A stretch of 64,000 nucleotides of DNA from Parasutterella excrementihominis YIT 11859. Lineage in GTDB: Bacteria > Pseudomonadota > Gammaproteobacteria > Burkholderiales > Burkholderiaceae_F. A program made the translations under genes and the position numbers. Shown here one piece after another: positions 56,114 to 64,000 of this stretch (positions are counted from its first letter, which is position 1; the number at the start of each line of letters is the position of its first letter). Where the stretch lies: the NCBI RefSeq assembly GCF_000205025.1, contig NZ_GL883676.1, positions 1-64,000 of the forward strand, in the 5' to 3' direction. Below the pieces are notes generated by a model. The model worked only from the letters and a program-made list of their open reading frames with translations, was not told the origin of the DNA and ran no database searches.

Positions 56114-56686
56114 GTGTTCCAAATCAGATTACACGGCCGCGGCGGTCAGGGTGTTGTGACTTCAGCAGAAATGCTGTCGCTTGCAGCCTTTACCGAAGGC
56201 CACTACGCTCAAGCTTTTCCAAGTTTCGGCAGTGAACGTACCGGAGCACCGGTTGTCGCTTTCGCTCGCGTCAGCGACAAGCCGATTCGTCTTCGTGAAC
56301 CGATCATGGAACCGGATGCCGTTCTTATTCAGGACCGCACACTGCTCGAAAGCGTAAATGTCTTTTCCGGCTTGACGGAAAATGCCTATGTCCTTCTGAA
56401 TAGCTCTCAGTCGCCTGAAGAACTCGGTCTGGAAGATTTGGTCAACCGCCTACCTAAGGGACACGTCATTACGCTGCCCGCCACTAAATTCGCGCTCGCC
56501 CGCATCGGTCGTCCTCTTCCCGGCGCTGCTATGCTGGCAGGTTTTGCCGCGCTGACCGGCAAACTCAAACTCGAAAGCGTCCAGCAGGCTTTCCAAACTC
56601 GCTACAAAGGAAAAGTTGCCCAAGCCAACGCCGACGTTGCGGCAGACGCTTACTCCTTTGTTTTAGAAGCTAAGAATCGTTTATAA
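56114..56686 (+). CDS. porG: 2-oxoacid:ferredoxin oxidoreductase, gamma subunit
   Basis: Gamma (domain III) subunit of a pyruvate-type ferredoxin oxidoreductase. The start is GTG at 56114, with AAAAGGAAG upstream. The signature is IRLHGRGGQGVVTSAEML, followed by FGSERTGAPVVAFARV. It normally helps bind CoA. It lies 12 bases before the alpha subunit. Confidence 0.92.
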   Translation: MFQIRLHGRGGQGVVTSAEMLSLAAFTEGHYAQAFPSFGSERTGAPVVAFARVSDKPIRLREPIMEPDAVLIQDRTLLESVNVFSGLTENAYVLLNSSQSPEELGLEDLVNRLPKGHVITLPATKFALARIGRPLPGAAMLAGFAALTGKLKLESVQQAFQTRYKGKVAQANADVAADAYSFVLEAKNRL

Positions 56687-56698
56687 AGGATCGCCCCA

Positions 56699-57955
56699 AT
56701 GCTCAAACAAATTGAAGGCTCTTTAGGCGTCGCTGAGGCTGTGGCACTTTGCCGCCCCGAAATCATCTGCGCCTACCCGATCTCTCCTCAGACCCATATC
56801 GTCGAAAACCTCGGCGCCATGGTCAAAAAAGGAACTCTTGAAGACTGCGAATTCTTGAACGTTGAAAGTGAATTCGCAGCCATGAGCGTGGCAATCGGCG
56901 GTTCCGTCGCCGGCGGCCGTGCCTACACCGCTACCGCTTCCCAGGGGCTGCTTTATATGGCTGAAGCGGTTTACAACGCCTCCGGGCTCGGTCTCCCGAT
57001 CGTTATGACCGTCGCCTCTCGCGCCATCGGTGCCCCGATTAACATTTGGAATGACCACTCCGACTCTATGAGCCAGCGCGACTGCGGCTGGATCCAGCTT
57101 TTTGCTGAAGACAATCAGGAAGCGGTCGACCTCCATATTCAGGCTTTCAAGATTGCCGAAGAGCTCTCTCTTCCGGTCATGATCTGTATGGACGGTTTCG
57201 TTTTAACGCACGCTTTCGAAAGAATGGACATTCCTTCTCAGGAGCAAGTTGACCAATTCCTTCCTCCGTACGATCCTCGCCAGAGCTTGGATCCGGAACA
57301 GCCGGTTTCTATCGGTGCAATGGTCGGTCCCGAAGCGTTTACCGAAGTTCGTTATCTTGCCCACGCCCATCACCTCCAGGCACTCGGCGTGATCGACAGA
57401 GTCGCCAAAGAATACGAAGAAATCATCGGCCGCAAGAGCGGCGGTTTGGTTGATCTTTATCGTGCTGAAGATGCCGAAGTCATGGTTGTTGCTTTGGGCT
57501 CTGTCATCGGCACGATCAAGGATGTTATTGACGAAATGCGCGAAGACGGCAAGAAAGTCGGCCTTCTCGGAATCAAGTCATACCGCCCCTTCCCGGCTGC
57601 CGAAGTCTTTACAGCTCTCGAAGGCGCCAAGACCGCAGTCGTGATTGACCGTTCTCTTCAGGTCGGTATCGGCGGTGTCGTCACCGACGACGTAATCCGT
57701 TCGACCCGTAAACTCTCCGACCTCGATATCTGCTGCGTCATCTCCGGACTCGGCGGCCGTGCTATCACTAAGCGCAGCCTGCACAAAGCTTTTGACGCTG
57801 CTCTTAAAGGTGAACTTCCCGAACTCACATTCCTGGATCTCGATAAGAAAGTCGTTCAGGACCAGCTGAAGCACGAACAAGAAGAACGCCACTCCGGCCC
57901 GATGGCCGAAGCCATTGTTAAGGCCGTTGCCGACCTTCACAAAGGAGATCTCTAA
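56699..57955 (+). CDS. porA: 2-oxoacid:ferredoxin oxidoreductase (pyruvate type), alpha subunit
   Basis: Alpha subunit of the TPP enzyme. The signature YPISPQTHIVE, ESEFAAMSVAIGGS, TATASQGLLYMAEAVY and NIWNDHSDSMSQRDCGWIQ match the pyruvate-type rather than the branched-chain type, though this is judged by eye. The C-terminal part has the transketolase-C fold (VGLLGIKSYRPFPAAEV). Three bases separate it from porB. Confidence 0.92.
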   Translation: MLKQIEGSLGVAEAVALCRPEIICAYPISPQTHIVENLGAMVKKGTLEDCEFLNVESEFAAMSVAIGGSVAGGRAYTATASQGLLYMAEAVYNASGLGLPIVMTVASRAIGAPINIWNDHSDSMSQRDCGWIQLFAEDNQEAVDLHIQAFKIAEELSLPVMICMDGFVLTHAFERMDIPSQEQVDQFLPPYDPRQSLDPEQPVSIGAMVGPEAFTEVRYLAHAHHLQALGVIDRVAKEYEEIIGRKSGGLVDLYRAEDAEVMVVALGSVIGTIKDVIDEMREDGKKVGLLGIKSYRPFPAAEVFTALEGAKTAVVIDRSLQVGIGGVVTDDVIRSTRKLSDLDICCVISGLGGRAITKRSLHKAFDAALKGELPELTFLDLDKKVVQDQLKHEQEERHSGPMAEAIVKAVADLHKGDL

Positions 57956-57958
57956 GCC

Positions 57959-59020
57959 ATGAGCGAACATCAGATTAAGTTTTATCAGACCGGTACTTTC
58001 ACGGTCGGCAACCGTCTTCTGCAGCCCGATCAGAGAAGCGGACAGGCCAACATCGAAAGATACAACTCCTTGAACTCCGGCCACAGAGCCTGTCAGGGCT
58101 GCGGCGAAGCCTTGGGCGCCCGCTATGCTGTGGACGCTGCTATGCGCGCGACCGAGGGCCGCTTGATTGCTGCTAACGCCACAGGTTGCCTGGAAGTATT
58201 CTCCACACCTTATCCGGAAACCAGCTGGCAGCTTCCCTGGTTTCATTCTCTTTTCGGCAACACGGCCGCTGTCGGTTCCGGTATGGCCGCAGTTGCACGC
58301 GTCAAGGCAAAAAAATCCGGCAAACCGCTCGTCCGTGTAATCGCTCAAGGCGGTGACGGCGGTACGACTGATATCGGTTTCGGATGCTTGTCCGGCATGT
58401 TCGAAAGAAACGACGACGTGCTTTACATCTGCTACGACAACGAAGGCTATATGAACACAGGTGTTCAGCGCTCGTCCGCTACGCCGCCGGCTGTCCGTAC
58501 GGCTACCACACAGATTGTCGGCAAGCATCCCGGCAACGCCTTCGGCCAAGGTAAAGACGTACCGCTTATCGCCATGGCTCACGGCATTCCTTACGTTGCC
58601 ACAGCCACAATTGCCGACTTAAGAGACTTGGAAAGAAAAGTTGCCAAAGCCATGACTTTCCATGGCGCACGCTACATCCACATCTTGGTTCCGTGCCCGC
58701 TCGGCTGGGGAGCCAAATCGGCTGACACCGTCAAACTGGCACGCCTCGCTGTTGAGACCGGTCTCTTCCCGGTATTCGAATCCGAATACGGCGAAATCAC
58801 TAAAGTCACCAAGATTCGCCAGCTCCAGCCGGTTGAAAACTATATGAAACTTCAGAAGCGCTACGCTCACCTCTTCGGACCGAAGGGAGACGCCGATGCG
58901 TTTGCTCGTATTCAGGCAATCGCTCAAAGAAATATCAGAAGATTCGGCCTTCTCGGCGAAGAAGAACCTGAAATCATTCCGCCGTCTGTCCAGGCTGACG
59001 AACGAGCCGACAAAGTTTAA
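57959..59020 (+). CDS. porB: 2-oxoacid:ferredoxin oxidoreductase, beta subunit
   Basis: TPP-binding subunit. A CQGCGEA motif and ATGCLEVFSTPYP near the N-terminus supply Cys ligands of a proximal 4Fe-4S cluster. The TPP site is QGGDGGTTDIGFGCLSG with DNEGYMNTGVQRS. A longer-than-usual C-terminal region (GAKSADTVKLARLAVE and onward) is present. A delta-type ferredoxin subunit is not separate; its clusters appear on the next gene. Confidence 0.92.
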   Translation: MSEHQIKFYQTGTFTVGNRLLQPDQRSGQANIERYNSLNSGHRACQGCGEALGARYAVDAAMRATEGRLIAANATGCLEVFSTPYPETSWQLPWFHSLFGNTAAVGSGMAAVARVKAKKSGKPLVRVIAQGGDGGTTDIGFGCLSGMFERNDDVLYICYDNEGYMNTGVQRSSATPPAVRTATTQIVGKHPGNAFGQGKDVPLIAMAHGIPYVATATIADLRDLERKVAKAMTFHGARYIHILVPCPLGWGAKSADTVKLARLAVETGLFPVFESEYGEITKVTKIRQLQPVENYMKLQKRYAHLFGPKGDADAFARIQAIAQRNIRRFGLLGEEEPEIIPPSVQADERADKV

Positions 59021-59032
59021 GGACTTAATCCC

Positions 59033-60661
59033 ATGAAAAAACCTTTTGCTATTACGTTAGATGTCGGTACTTCCTTGGAAAACCGTACCGGCTCTTGGAG
59101 AACGCTTCGTCCGACTTACGTCCACAAGCTTCCTCCCTGCAACCATCAGTGTCCCGCCGGCGAAGATATTCAGGGCTGGCTTTTCTACGCCGAAAGCGGC
59201 AACTATGAAAAAGCCTGGCGCCATTTAACCAAGCGCAATCCTCTACCTTCCTGCATGGGACGCGTTTGCTATCACACCTGTGAAGGCGCTTGTAACCGCG
59301 GTAAGCTGGACGCTTCCGTCGGCATCAACTCTGTCGAACGCTTCCTCGGAGACAACGCCTTAGAAAACGGCTACAAGTTCGTCAAACCCGAACAGAAGAC
59401 AGGCAAAAAAGTCTTGATCGTAGGCTCCGGCCCTGCAGGCCTTTCTGCTGCCTATCAGCTCGCCCTCAAAGGCCATGAGGTCACAATCAAAGAAGGCAGC
59501 CCGGAGGCCGGCGGCATGATGCGCTACGGTATTCCGAAATACCGCCTCCCCCGCCGAGTGCTTGATCAGGAAATTGCAAGAATCCTTGATCTGGGCGTCA
59601 AACTCGAACTGAACACAACCGTCAAAGACATCGAAGAAGAAAAGAAGGCTCACTGTTACGATGCAGTCTTTCTCGCAGTCGGTGCCGGCATGGCTAAAAA
59701 CGCCTACATCCCGGGCGGCGATGCAAAACACATGCTTGACGCTGTTTCCGTTCTCCGCTCCATGGAAGGCGAAGAAGAGCCTCTGCTCGGCCGTAAAGTT
59801 GTCGTTTACGGCGGCGGCAATACCGCTATCGACGTCGCTCGTTCTGCCAAGCGTATGGGTGCTGAGCCTCTGATCATCTATCGCCGCACACGCGAAAAGA
59901 TGCCGGCTCATGACTTCGAAGTTGAAGAAGCCCTCCAGGAAGGCGTTTCCGTGAAATGGCTTTCCACCATTACAGAAGCAGAAAATCCGAAGGAAATCCG
60001 CATCGAAAAAATGGAACTCGATGAAAACGGTAATCCTCAGCCGACTGGTGAATTCGAAACCGTCGAGGCCGATACCGTTGTTCTAGCCCTCGGTCAAAAC
60101 GTCGACCAGAGCCTCATCGATAAGATCCCCGGACTCGACATCGAAAAAGGCGTTGTTAAAGTCGACCGCTTCATGAGAACCGGCGTCCCCGGCATTTACG
60201 CCGGCGGCGACATGGTCCCGGGAGACAGAAACGTTACCGTTGCCATCGGCCACGGCTACAAGGCTGCCTACGGCATTGACTGCTACCTAAAGGGCAAAGA
60301 ACCGGTTGATCATCCTAAGAAAGAAATCGCCACGTTCGAAAGCCTCAACACCTGGTATTACTCGGATGCTCCCAAGACCGTTCGCCCAATGCTCGACCTT
60401 GTCCGCCGTCAGAGCACTTTCGATGAAGTTCAGCACGGTTTAACGGAAGAAAACGCCTTGTTTGAAGCTCGCCGCTGCATGTCCTGCGGCAACTGCCTGC
60501 AGTGCGACAACTGCTACGGTGTGTGCCCGGACAACGCCGTGATTAAGACCGGTGACGACAACGTCCCCTACATCTTCAATTACGACTACTGCAAGGGCTG
60601 CGGCGTCTGCGCCAGCGAATGCCCCTGCGGTGCGATCAAGATGGAACCTGAATCCATCTAA
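59033..60661 (+). CDS. GltD-like FAD/NAD(P) oxidoreductase fused to a C-terminal 2x[4Fe-4S] domain
   Basis: The N-terminal region has Cys-rich segments CNHQCPAG and CMGRVCYHTCEGACNRG, as in glutamate synthase small subunit and dihydropyrimidine dehydrogenase, which bind 4Fe-4S clusters. An FAD domain (KKVLIVGSGPAGLSAAYQLA at about 125) and an NAD(P) domain (VVVYGGGNTAIDVARSAKRMG at about 255) follow. The C-terminal 60 residues carry two clusters: CMSCGNCLQCDNCYGVCP and CKGCGVCASECPCG. The last part resembles the PorD delta ferredoxin. As the last operon gene, it likely passes electrons from the oxidoreductase to NADP+ (or back), without a free ferredoxin. Confidence 0.88.
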   Translation: MKKPFAITLDVGTSLENRTGSWRTLRPTYVHKLPPCNHQCPAGEDIQGWLFYAESGNYEKAWRHLTKRNPLPSCMGRVCYHTCEGACNRGKLDASVGINSVERFLGDNALENGYKFVKPEQKTGKKVLIVGSGPAGLSAAYQLALKGHEVTIKEGSPEAGGMMRYGIPKYRLPRRVLDQEIARILDLGVKLELNTTVKDIEEEKKAHCYDAVFLAVGAGMAKNAYIPGGDAKHMLDAVSVLRSMEGEEEPLLGRKVVVYGGGNTAIDVARSAKRMGAEPLIIYRRTREKMPAHDFEVEEALQEGVSVKWLSTITEAENPKEIRIEKMELDENGNPQPTGEFETVEADTVVLALGQNVDQSLIDKIPGLDIEKGVVKVDRFMRTGVPGIYAGGDMVPGDRNVTVAIGHGYKAAYGIDCYLKGKEPVDHPKKEIATFESLNTWYYSDAPKTVRPMLDLVRRQSTFDEVQHGLTEENALFEARRCMSCGNCLQCDNCYGVCPDNAVIKTGDDNVPYIFNYDYCKGCGVCASECPCGAIKMEPESI

Positions 60662-60683
60662 TAACGCAGTTTCAAGGTAAACC

Positions 60684-60725
60684 AAACGGTCGTGTTCCTT
60701 CTCGAAACATGACCGTTTTCTATTT
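60684..60725 (+). terminator. Intrinsic terminator after the por operon
   Basis: AAACGGTC, loop with inner TGTT/AACA pairing, GACCGTTT, then TCTATTT. Confidence 0.8.
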
Positions 60726-60782
60726 GACTATGCCGGAAAAGCGCCGAGGAATTTTCAAACTCGCCGCCCAATCGGCAGAGTT

Positions 60783-61403
60783 TTACTTCAACTTTTCTAA
60801 AGTCTGCAGCAGGAATGCATCTGCGCCCTCAAAAATCATTTGGGCAGACAATGCAGCCAGAATCAAACCAGTGAGTTTGCTCAGCACCACTAACCCGTTC
60901 TTTCCGATGGCTTTCTGAATGTAGTTGGAAACCAACAGGAGCGCCCCGACACAGATGACAGCCGCACTGATGGAAAGATAAGCCAGGAAAAATCCCAAAC
61001 CCGTTTTAATTTCACCGCCGTAAACCATCAGCACACCGATAGAGGCCGGCCCCAAAGTGATCGGAATGGCCATCGGCACAACTGCTAAAGACTGGACGGA
61101 GTCTCCGGACGGCACTCGGATAGAGTCGCCTCTTACCAGAGAAACGGCAGTCAAAAACAAGAGCGCACCCGTACCGATTCGGAATGCGTCCAGCGTAATG
61201 CCGAAAATTTTAAAAATGAATCCGCCGAAAAAGAGGAGTACACCACTGATAATCAAAATCCACAGCGTGATCCAAATCGCTAAGGTATTTCTTTCCTGAA
61301 TCGTGTTGTCTTTCGTCACCGACAGGAATGCCGACATCACAAACGGAGGCGTCAGCAGGAAGAAAAACTTCACAAAAAGTGCAAAACAATCAGATAGGGT
61401 CAT
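60783..61403 (-). CDS. MarC family integral membrane protein
   Basis: Six hydrophobic segments in 206 residues. Conserved family features include LTPPFVMSAFLSVTKD, FRIGTGALLFLTA and PMAIPITLGPASIGVLM. MarC proteins were once linked to multiple antibiotic resistance, but their transport function is not established. The ATG overlaps the rarD stop by four bases, so the two are coupled. Confidence 0.85.
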   Translation of the reverse strand: MTLSDCFALFVKFFFLLTPPFVMSAFLSVTKDNTIQERNTLAIWITLWILIISGVLLFFGGFIFKIFGITLDAFRIGTGALLFLTAVSLVRGDSIRVPSGDSVQSLAVVPMAIPITLGPASIGVLMVYGGEIKTGLGFFLAYLSISAAVICVGALLLVSNYIQKAIGKNGLVVLSKLTGLILAALSAQMIFEGADAFLLQTLEKLK

Positions 61404-62299
61404 TTTGACAATTGGTTGAATTCAGTACGATATCCGGAATGGCTGCGGAAAAAATTCTCGCCGACAAAAATCAGTACGCCGGCCCATATAAGGATAAATC
61501 CAATTAAGCGGTCAACTTGCAGTTCTTCCCCAAAAAAGAACGGCCCGATAAAAAATACCATCGTCGGACTCAGGTATTGAATAAAACCGACCGTTGAGTA
61601 AGGAACCTGTTTTAATCCGTAGGCAAATAAGATCAGAGGGATTGTTGTAATCGGACCGGCCATGATCAGCCAGAACTTGTCCCAGCTCGTGCCATGGACG
61701 AAAGTTAAATCTCCGTTCCCCGCAAAATAGAAAGTGGCCAAAAGCGCCACAGGAAATGCAAAGGCCGTTTCCAGCGTCAGACCTTCAAGACTGCCCAGGG
61801 GGGCCATCTTGCGTACCAGACCGTAAAATCCAAAACTGAGCGCCAGCGTAAGGCCAAGCGCCGGAAATTCGCCTTGCTTAAAGGTCACCCACATTACGCC
61901 TGCACATGCAAAAACAATCGCAAGCATCTGAGCCTTATTTAGTTTCTCTTTCAGAAATACTGTTCCCAGCAATACAGAAACCAAGGGATTCATAAAATAT
62001 CCGAGCGAAGCCTCCAGCGTTTGGTTCGTAACGATCGCATAGGTATAAGTTGACCAGTTGGCAGTGATGAGCACCGAAGACATCAAAAACACGGCAACGG
62101 TTCTCCTGTCAGTAATAGCTTTCTGGATCCACCGCCAGCGCCTTGAGCAGAATAAGTAAACAGCCAAAAGCGCAAAGGTCCATAAGACACGATGGATCAC
62201 AATTTCGGTAGGGGCGACATGCTGCATCGCATGAAAATAAAACGGATATAGCCCCCAAATAAGATAGGCAACTAAAACGGAAACCACGCCTTTATTCAT
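61400..62299 (-). CDS. rarD: EamA family transporter RarD
   Basis: Drug/metabolite transporter superfamily with ten predicted helices and two EamA halves. The start MNKGVVSVLVAYLIWGLYPFYFHAM is typical for RarD, as is VGFIQYLSPTMVFFIGPFFFGE in the second half. 299 residues. Substrate is not known for the family. Eleven bases separate it from the helicase gene upstream. Confidence 0.9.
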   Translation of the reverse strand: MNKGVVSVLVAYLIWGLYPFYFHAMQHVAPTEIVIHRVLWTFALLAVYLFCSRRWRWIQKAITDRRTVAVFLMSSVLITANWSTYTYAIVTNQTLEASLGYFMNPLVSVLLGTVFLKEKLNKAQMLAIVFACAGVMWVTFKQGEFPALGLTLALSFGFYGLVRKMAPLGSLEGLTLETAFAFPVALLATFYFAGNGDLTFVHGTSWDKFWLIMAGPITTIPLILFAYGLKQVPYSTVGFIQYLSPTMVFFIGPFFFGEELQVDRLIGFILIWAGVLIFVGENFFRSHSGYRTEFNQLSK

Positions 62300-62310
62300 A
62301 AAAATCCTTT

Positions 62311-64000
62311 TTAGTTATTGCGTTCCGGTTCATTCAATACTTCAGAAAGTTTAAGACGTCCTTTGCCGTAATCTTCCAGCTCGGCCATGATGGTCGGAAC
62401 GTAGTTGTGCTCTTTCCAATCTTCATAGTTTCCGATAAAAATCACGGTTTCTTTAGCGCGGCTGACGGCGACGTTTAATAAATTAGGTGTTGAAGTTGCC
62501 CAGTTTCTCGCGCCGAATCCGTCTTTATTCGTCTTTGAACCCAATACAACAATGACGATGTCGCTTTGGCGTCCCTGAAGCGTATGTACGGTCCCGATGC
62601 GCTCCACTTCAAGCCAGTTGCCCGTCTTCTTAATTCTCTTTCGAAGGGTTGCCGCTGCGGTTCGGAACGGCGTGCAAATAAGGACAGATTTCTTTTCAAA
62701 AACTTCGCCCTGAAGATGTTTCATGGCAATTTGCACGTCGATATGGTTGAGAACCTCCTCGGCTGCATCGACTTCTTCTGAGACACAATTGGAGAGGCTC
62801 GGTCTTGCCGGAACCACATCCACCCAATAGCTTTCGATAAATCTTTCCGGCGTTTTATCTACCTTCATCTCCGGCGGTAGGACCATCTGTCCTGAATATG
62901 CGATCCGATTGCAGATATGGAACATCGGGGGATAACTTCTTCTCTGCAATCTCAAAGGCAGTCCGGACCAAATTTTGTGTTCTTCCGGACCCACGAAGGC
63001 ACCGAAAGGATTGGCTCCGTCGGCAAGCTGCTGAAGACTGTGAAGATGCGGCGACCACTTCCTCAGAAGCTCCTCTTTTCCGCAAAGCAGCTCTGAAAGA
63101 GAATCAGGAAGCGTCACGACAGGTGTGAGCTGGAGCGGATCTCCGACCACTAAAAACCGCTTCGCTTTCTGCATCAGAAGTAAAGCTGACTGCGGAGTCG
63201 CCTGAGATGCCTCATCAACGATCACCCAAGGCAGCGAAGAAGAAAGAAAATTATTAAATCTAAAAGCTGCCGAAGCAAAAGTTGTCGAAATAATCGGTAT
63301 CAGAAAAGACAGTGTTCCGAGAAACGACAGCCGATGAGGAGAAACCAGGTCGTACATATTCGCGGTAATCGAACCTCGAATACCGTCGATGAAATCCTTC
63401 TTCTTGGCCAACACCGCCAAACGATGAAGCTTTAATGCTGAAATGAATAAACGAGTCCTGGCTCTGTCGAGTTCCTCATCTGTATAAAGACGCCTAGCGT
63501 GATTCTTTTCTTTTGAACTTCCGGAGAAATCAAAAGGATTGTCCTCCGATTCTCCTTTCTTGGATCTGAATGAGCGAAGCACCGAATCTCGGAAAGAGCG
63601 GGCAGTGACAGGCTTTTCCTCAGAGGTTTGTGCAAACTTCTTTACATCAGCCTTGTAATCAGGCATTTTTGACGTAATGCGCTCATGAACATCGCAGTAA
63701 AGTTCTCTAAAACGCTGAGTCTCCTTTTTCCAATTGGATCGAATTTCGGCAATGCCGCCTTCGCTTTGAATCTCTTCTTCCAAGGCATGCTGAAGATAAG
63801 GAATTGTCCCTTTCGGCGTTTTGTGATTGCTGAAAAACGCTTTCCAAAGGCGGGTCCAATTATCTGACTTCCCTAAAGGAGCTGAAACCAGTCCCCATGC
63901 ATCTTTGCTTCTATTTAATTTGTTGGCGAGATCCGAGAAGTAATCAAACGGCTCCTCAAAGCCATAATCGAAAGGAAGCTCCTTCGTCATGTTTTCTACC
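62311..64000 (-). CDS. Large UPF1-like superfamily I helicase/ATPase, C-terminal part (runs off the window)
   Basis: The visible frame ends with the SF1 helicase core: Walker B PWVIVDEASQATPQSALLL, LVVGDPLQLTPVV (motif III), CTPFRTAAATLRKRI, and motifs V/VI GTVHTLQGRQSDIVIVVLGS and LLNVAVSRAKETVIFIG. No Walker A P-loop is found, and the frame is open past 63990, so the true 5' end lies beyond the window. Its first visible methionine at 63990 is probably internal. Such COG1112-type proteins often exceed 1000 residues; some act in genome defence. Partial. Confidence 0.85.
   Translation of the reverse strand, partial: VENMTKELPFDYGFEEPFDYFSDLANKLNRSKDAWGLVSAPLGKSDNWTRLWKAFFSNHKTPKGTIPYLQHALEEEIQSEGGIAEIRSNWKKETQRFRELYCDVHERITSKMPDYKADVKKFAQTSEEKPVTARSFRDSVLRSFRSKKGESEDNPFDFSGSSKEKNHARRLYTDEELDRARTRLFISALKLHRLAVLAKKKDFIDGIRGSITANMYDLVSPHRLSFLGTLSFLIPIISTTFASAAFRFNNFLSSSLPWVIVDEASQATPQSALLLMQKAKRFLVVGDPLQLTPVVTLPDSLSELLCGKEELLRKWSPHLHSLQQLADGANPFGAFVGPEEHKIWSGLPLRLQRRSYPPMFHICNRIAYSGQMVLPPEMKVDKTPERFIESYWVDVVPARPSLSNCVSEEVDAAEEVLNHIDVQIAMKHLQGEVFEKKSVLICTPFRTAAATLRKRIKKTGNWLEVERIGTVHTLQGRQSDIVIVVLGSKTNKDGFGARNWATSTPNLLNVAVSRAKETVIFIGNYEDWKEHNYVPTIMAELEDYGKGRLKLSEVLNEPERNN

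Noticed and set aside
57578-58582. 334-residue open frame antisense to porA/porB
   Set aside because: Spans the junction of two real genes on the opposite strand and has no motif.

Overview
The window looks like chromosomal DNA of a host-associated, largely anaerobic betaproteobacterium, probably Burkholderiales and close to Sutterellaceae (Sutterella/Parasutterella-like). This is an inference. It rests on betaproteobacterial gene order (trmJ/suhB, dapA-bamC, pyrG-kdsA-eno-ftsB, fdxA-fpr-rnfB-like-nth, parE-parC), on lipopolysaccharide and BAM genes that mark a Gram-negative outer membrane, and on an anaerobic metabolism built on pyruvate:ferredoxin oxidoreductase, ADP-forming acyl-CoA synthetase and periplasmic flavin reductases. 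No prophage, CRISPR array or complete insertion sequence was seen.

Layout. 1-370: a stem-loop resembling the end of an IS200/IS605-type element, then an antitoxin-like HTH gene whose toxin is not in the window. 369-16810: housekeeping genes: tandem acyl-CoA synthetases, cysE, trmJ, suhB, mutS, slyD, a NimA-like flavoprotein, bamC-dapA, a methyltransferase, an M50 protease, yciO-like and PHP-domain genes, hslO. 16897-22650: an anaerobic respiration locus: tetraheme cytochrome, Tat-exported flavoprotein reductase, response regulator and Cache-type histidine kinase, and a divergent TauE-family exporter. A direct repeat of the kind bound by OmpR-type regulators lies before the flavoprotein gene, and a 12-bp copy of it lies before the kinase. 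22643-40613: alr, ZIP transporter, ftsB-eno-kdsA-pyrG, CDF transporter, antiporter, pncB, the ferredoxin cluster, a spermidine-synthase-like gene, htpG and an aminotransferase. 40724-43669: a second flavin reductase with two FMN-binding domains, divergent from a frameshifted molbindin gene. 43729-53352: a metallopeptidase, topoisomerase IV, a dicarboxylate-type symporter, a cupin/MarR pair with matching operators, tRNA-Arg(CCU) and an unlisted 37-residue membrane protein. 53954-60661: a five-gene operon for oxidative decarboxylation of a 2-oxoacid with ATP formation. 60783-64000: MarC and RarD membrane proteins and the C-terminal part of a large SF1 helicase that runs off the window.

Together these genes describe a cell that gains ATP from pyruvate or another 2-oxoacid through a CoA thioester, moves electrons through ferredoxin and NADPH, and discards them on periplasmic organic acceptors through cytochrome- or FMN-fed flavin reductases. 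The most interesting parts are the two-component/flavoprotein locus with its candidate binding sites, the Por/acyl-CoA synthetase/GltD-like operon, the tandem-FMN reductase, the MarR gene with an apparently leaderless promoter, and the frameshifted mop gene.
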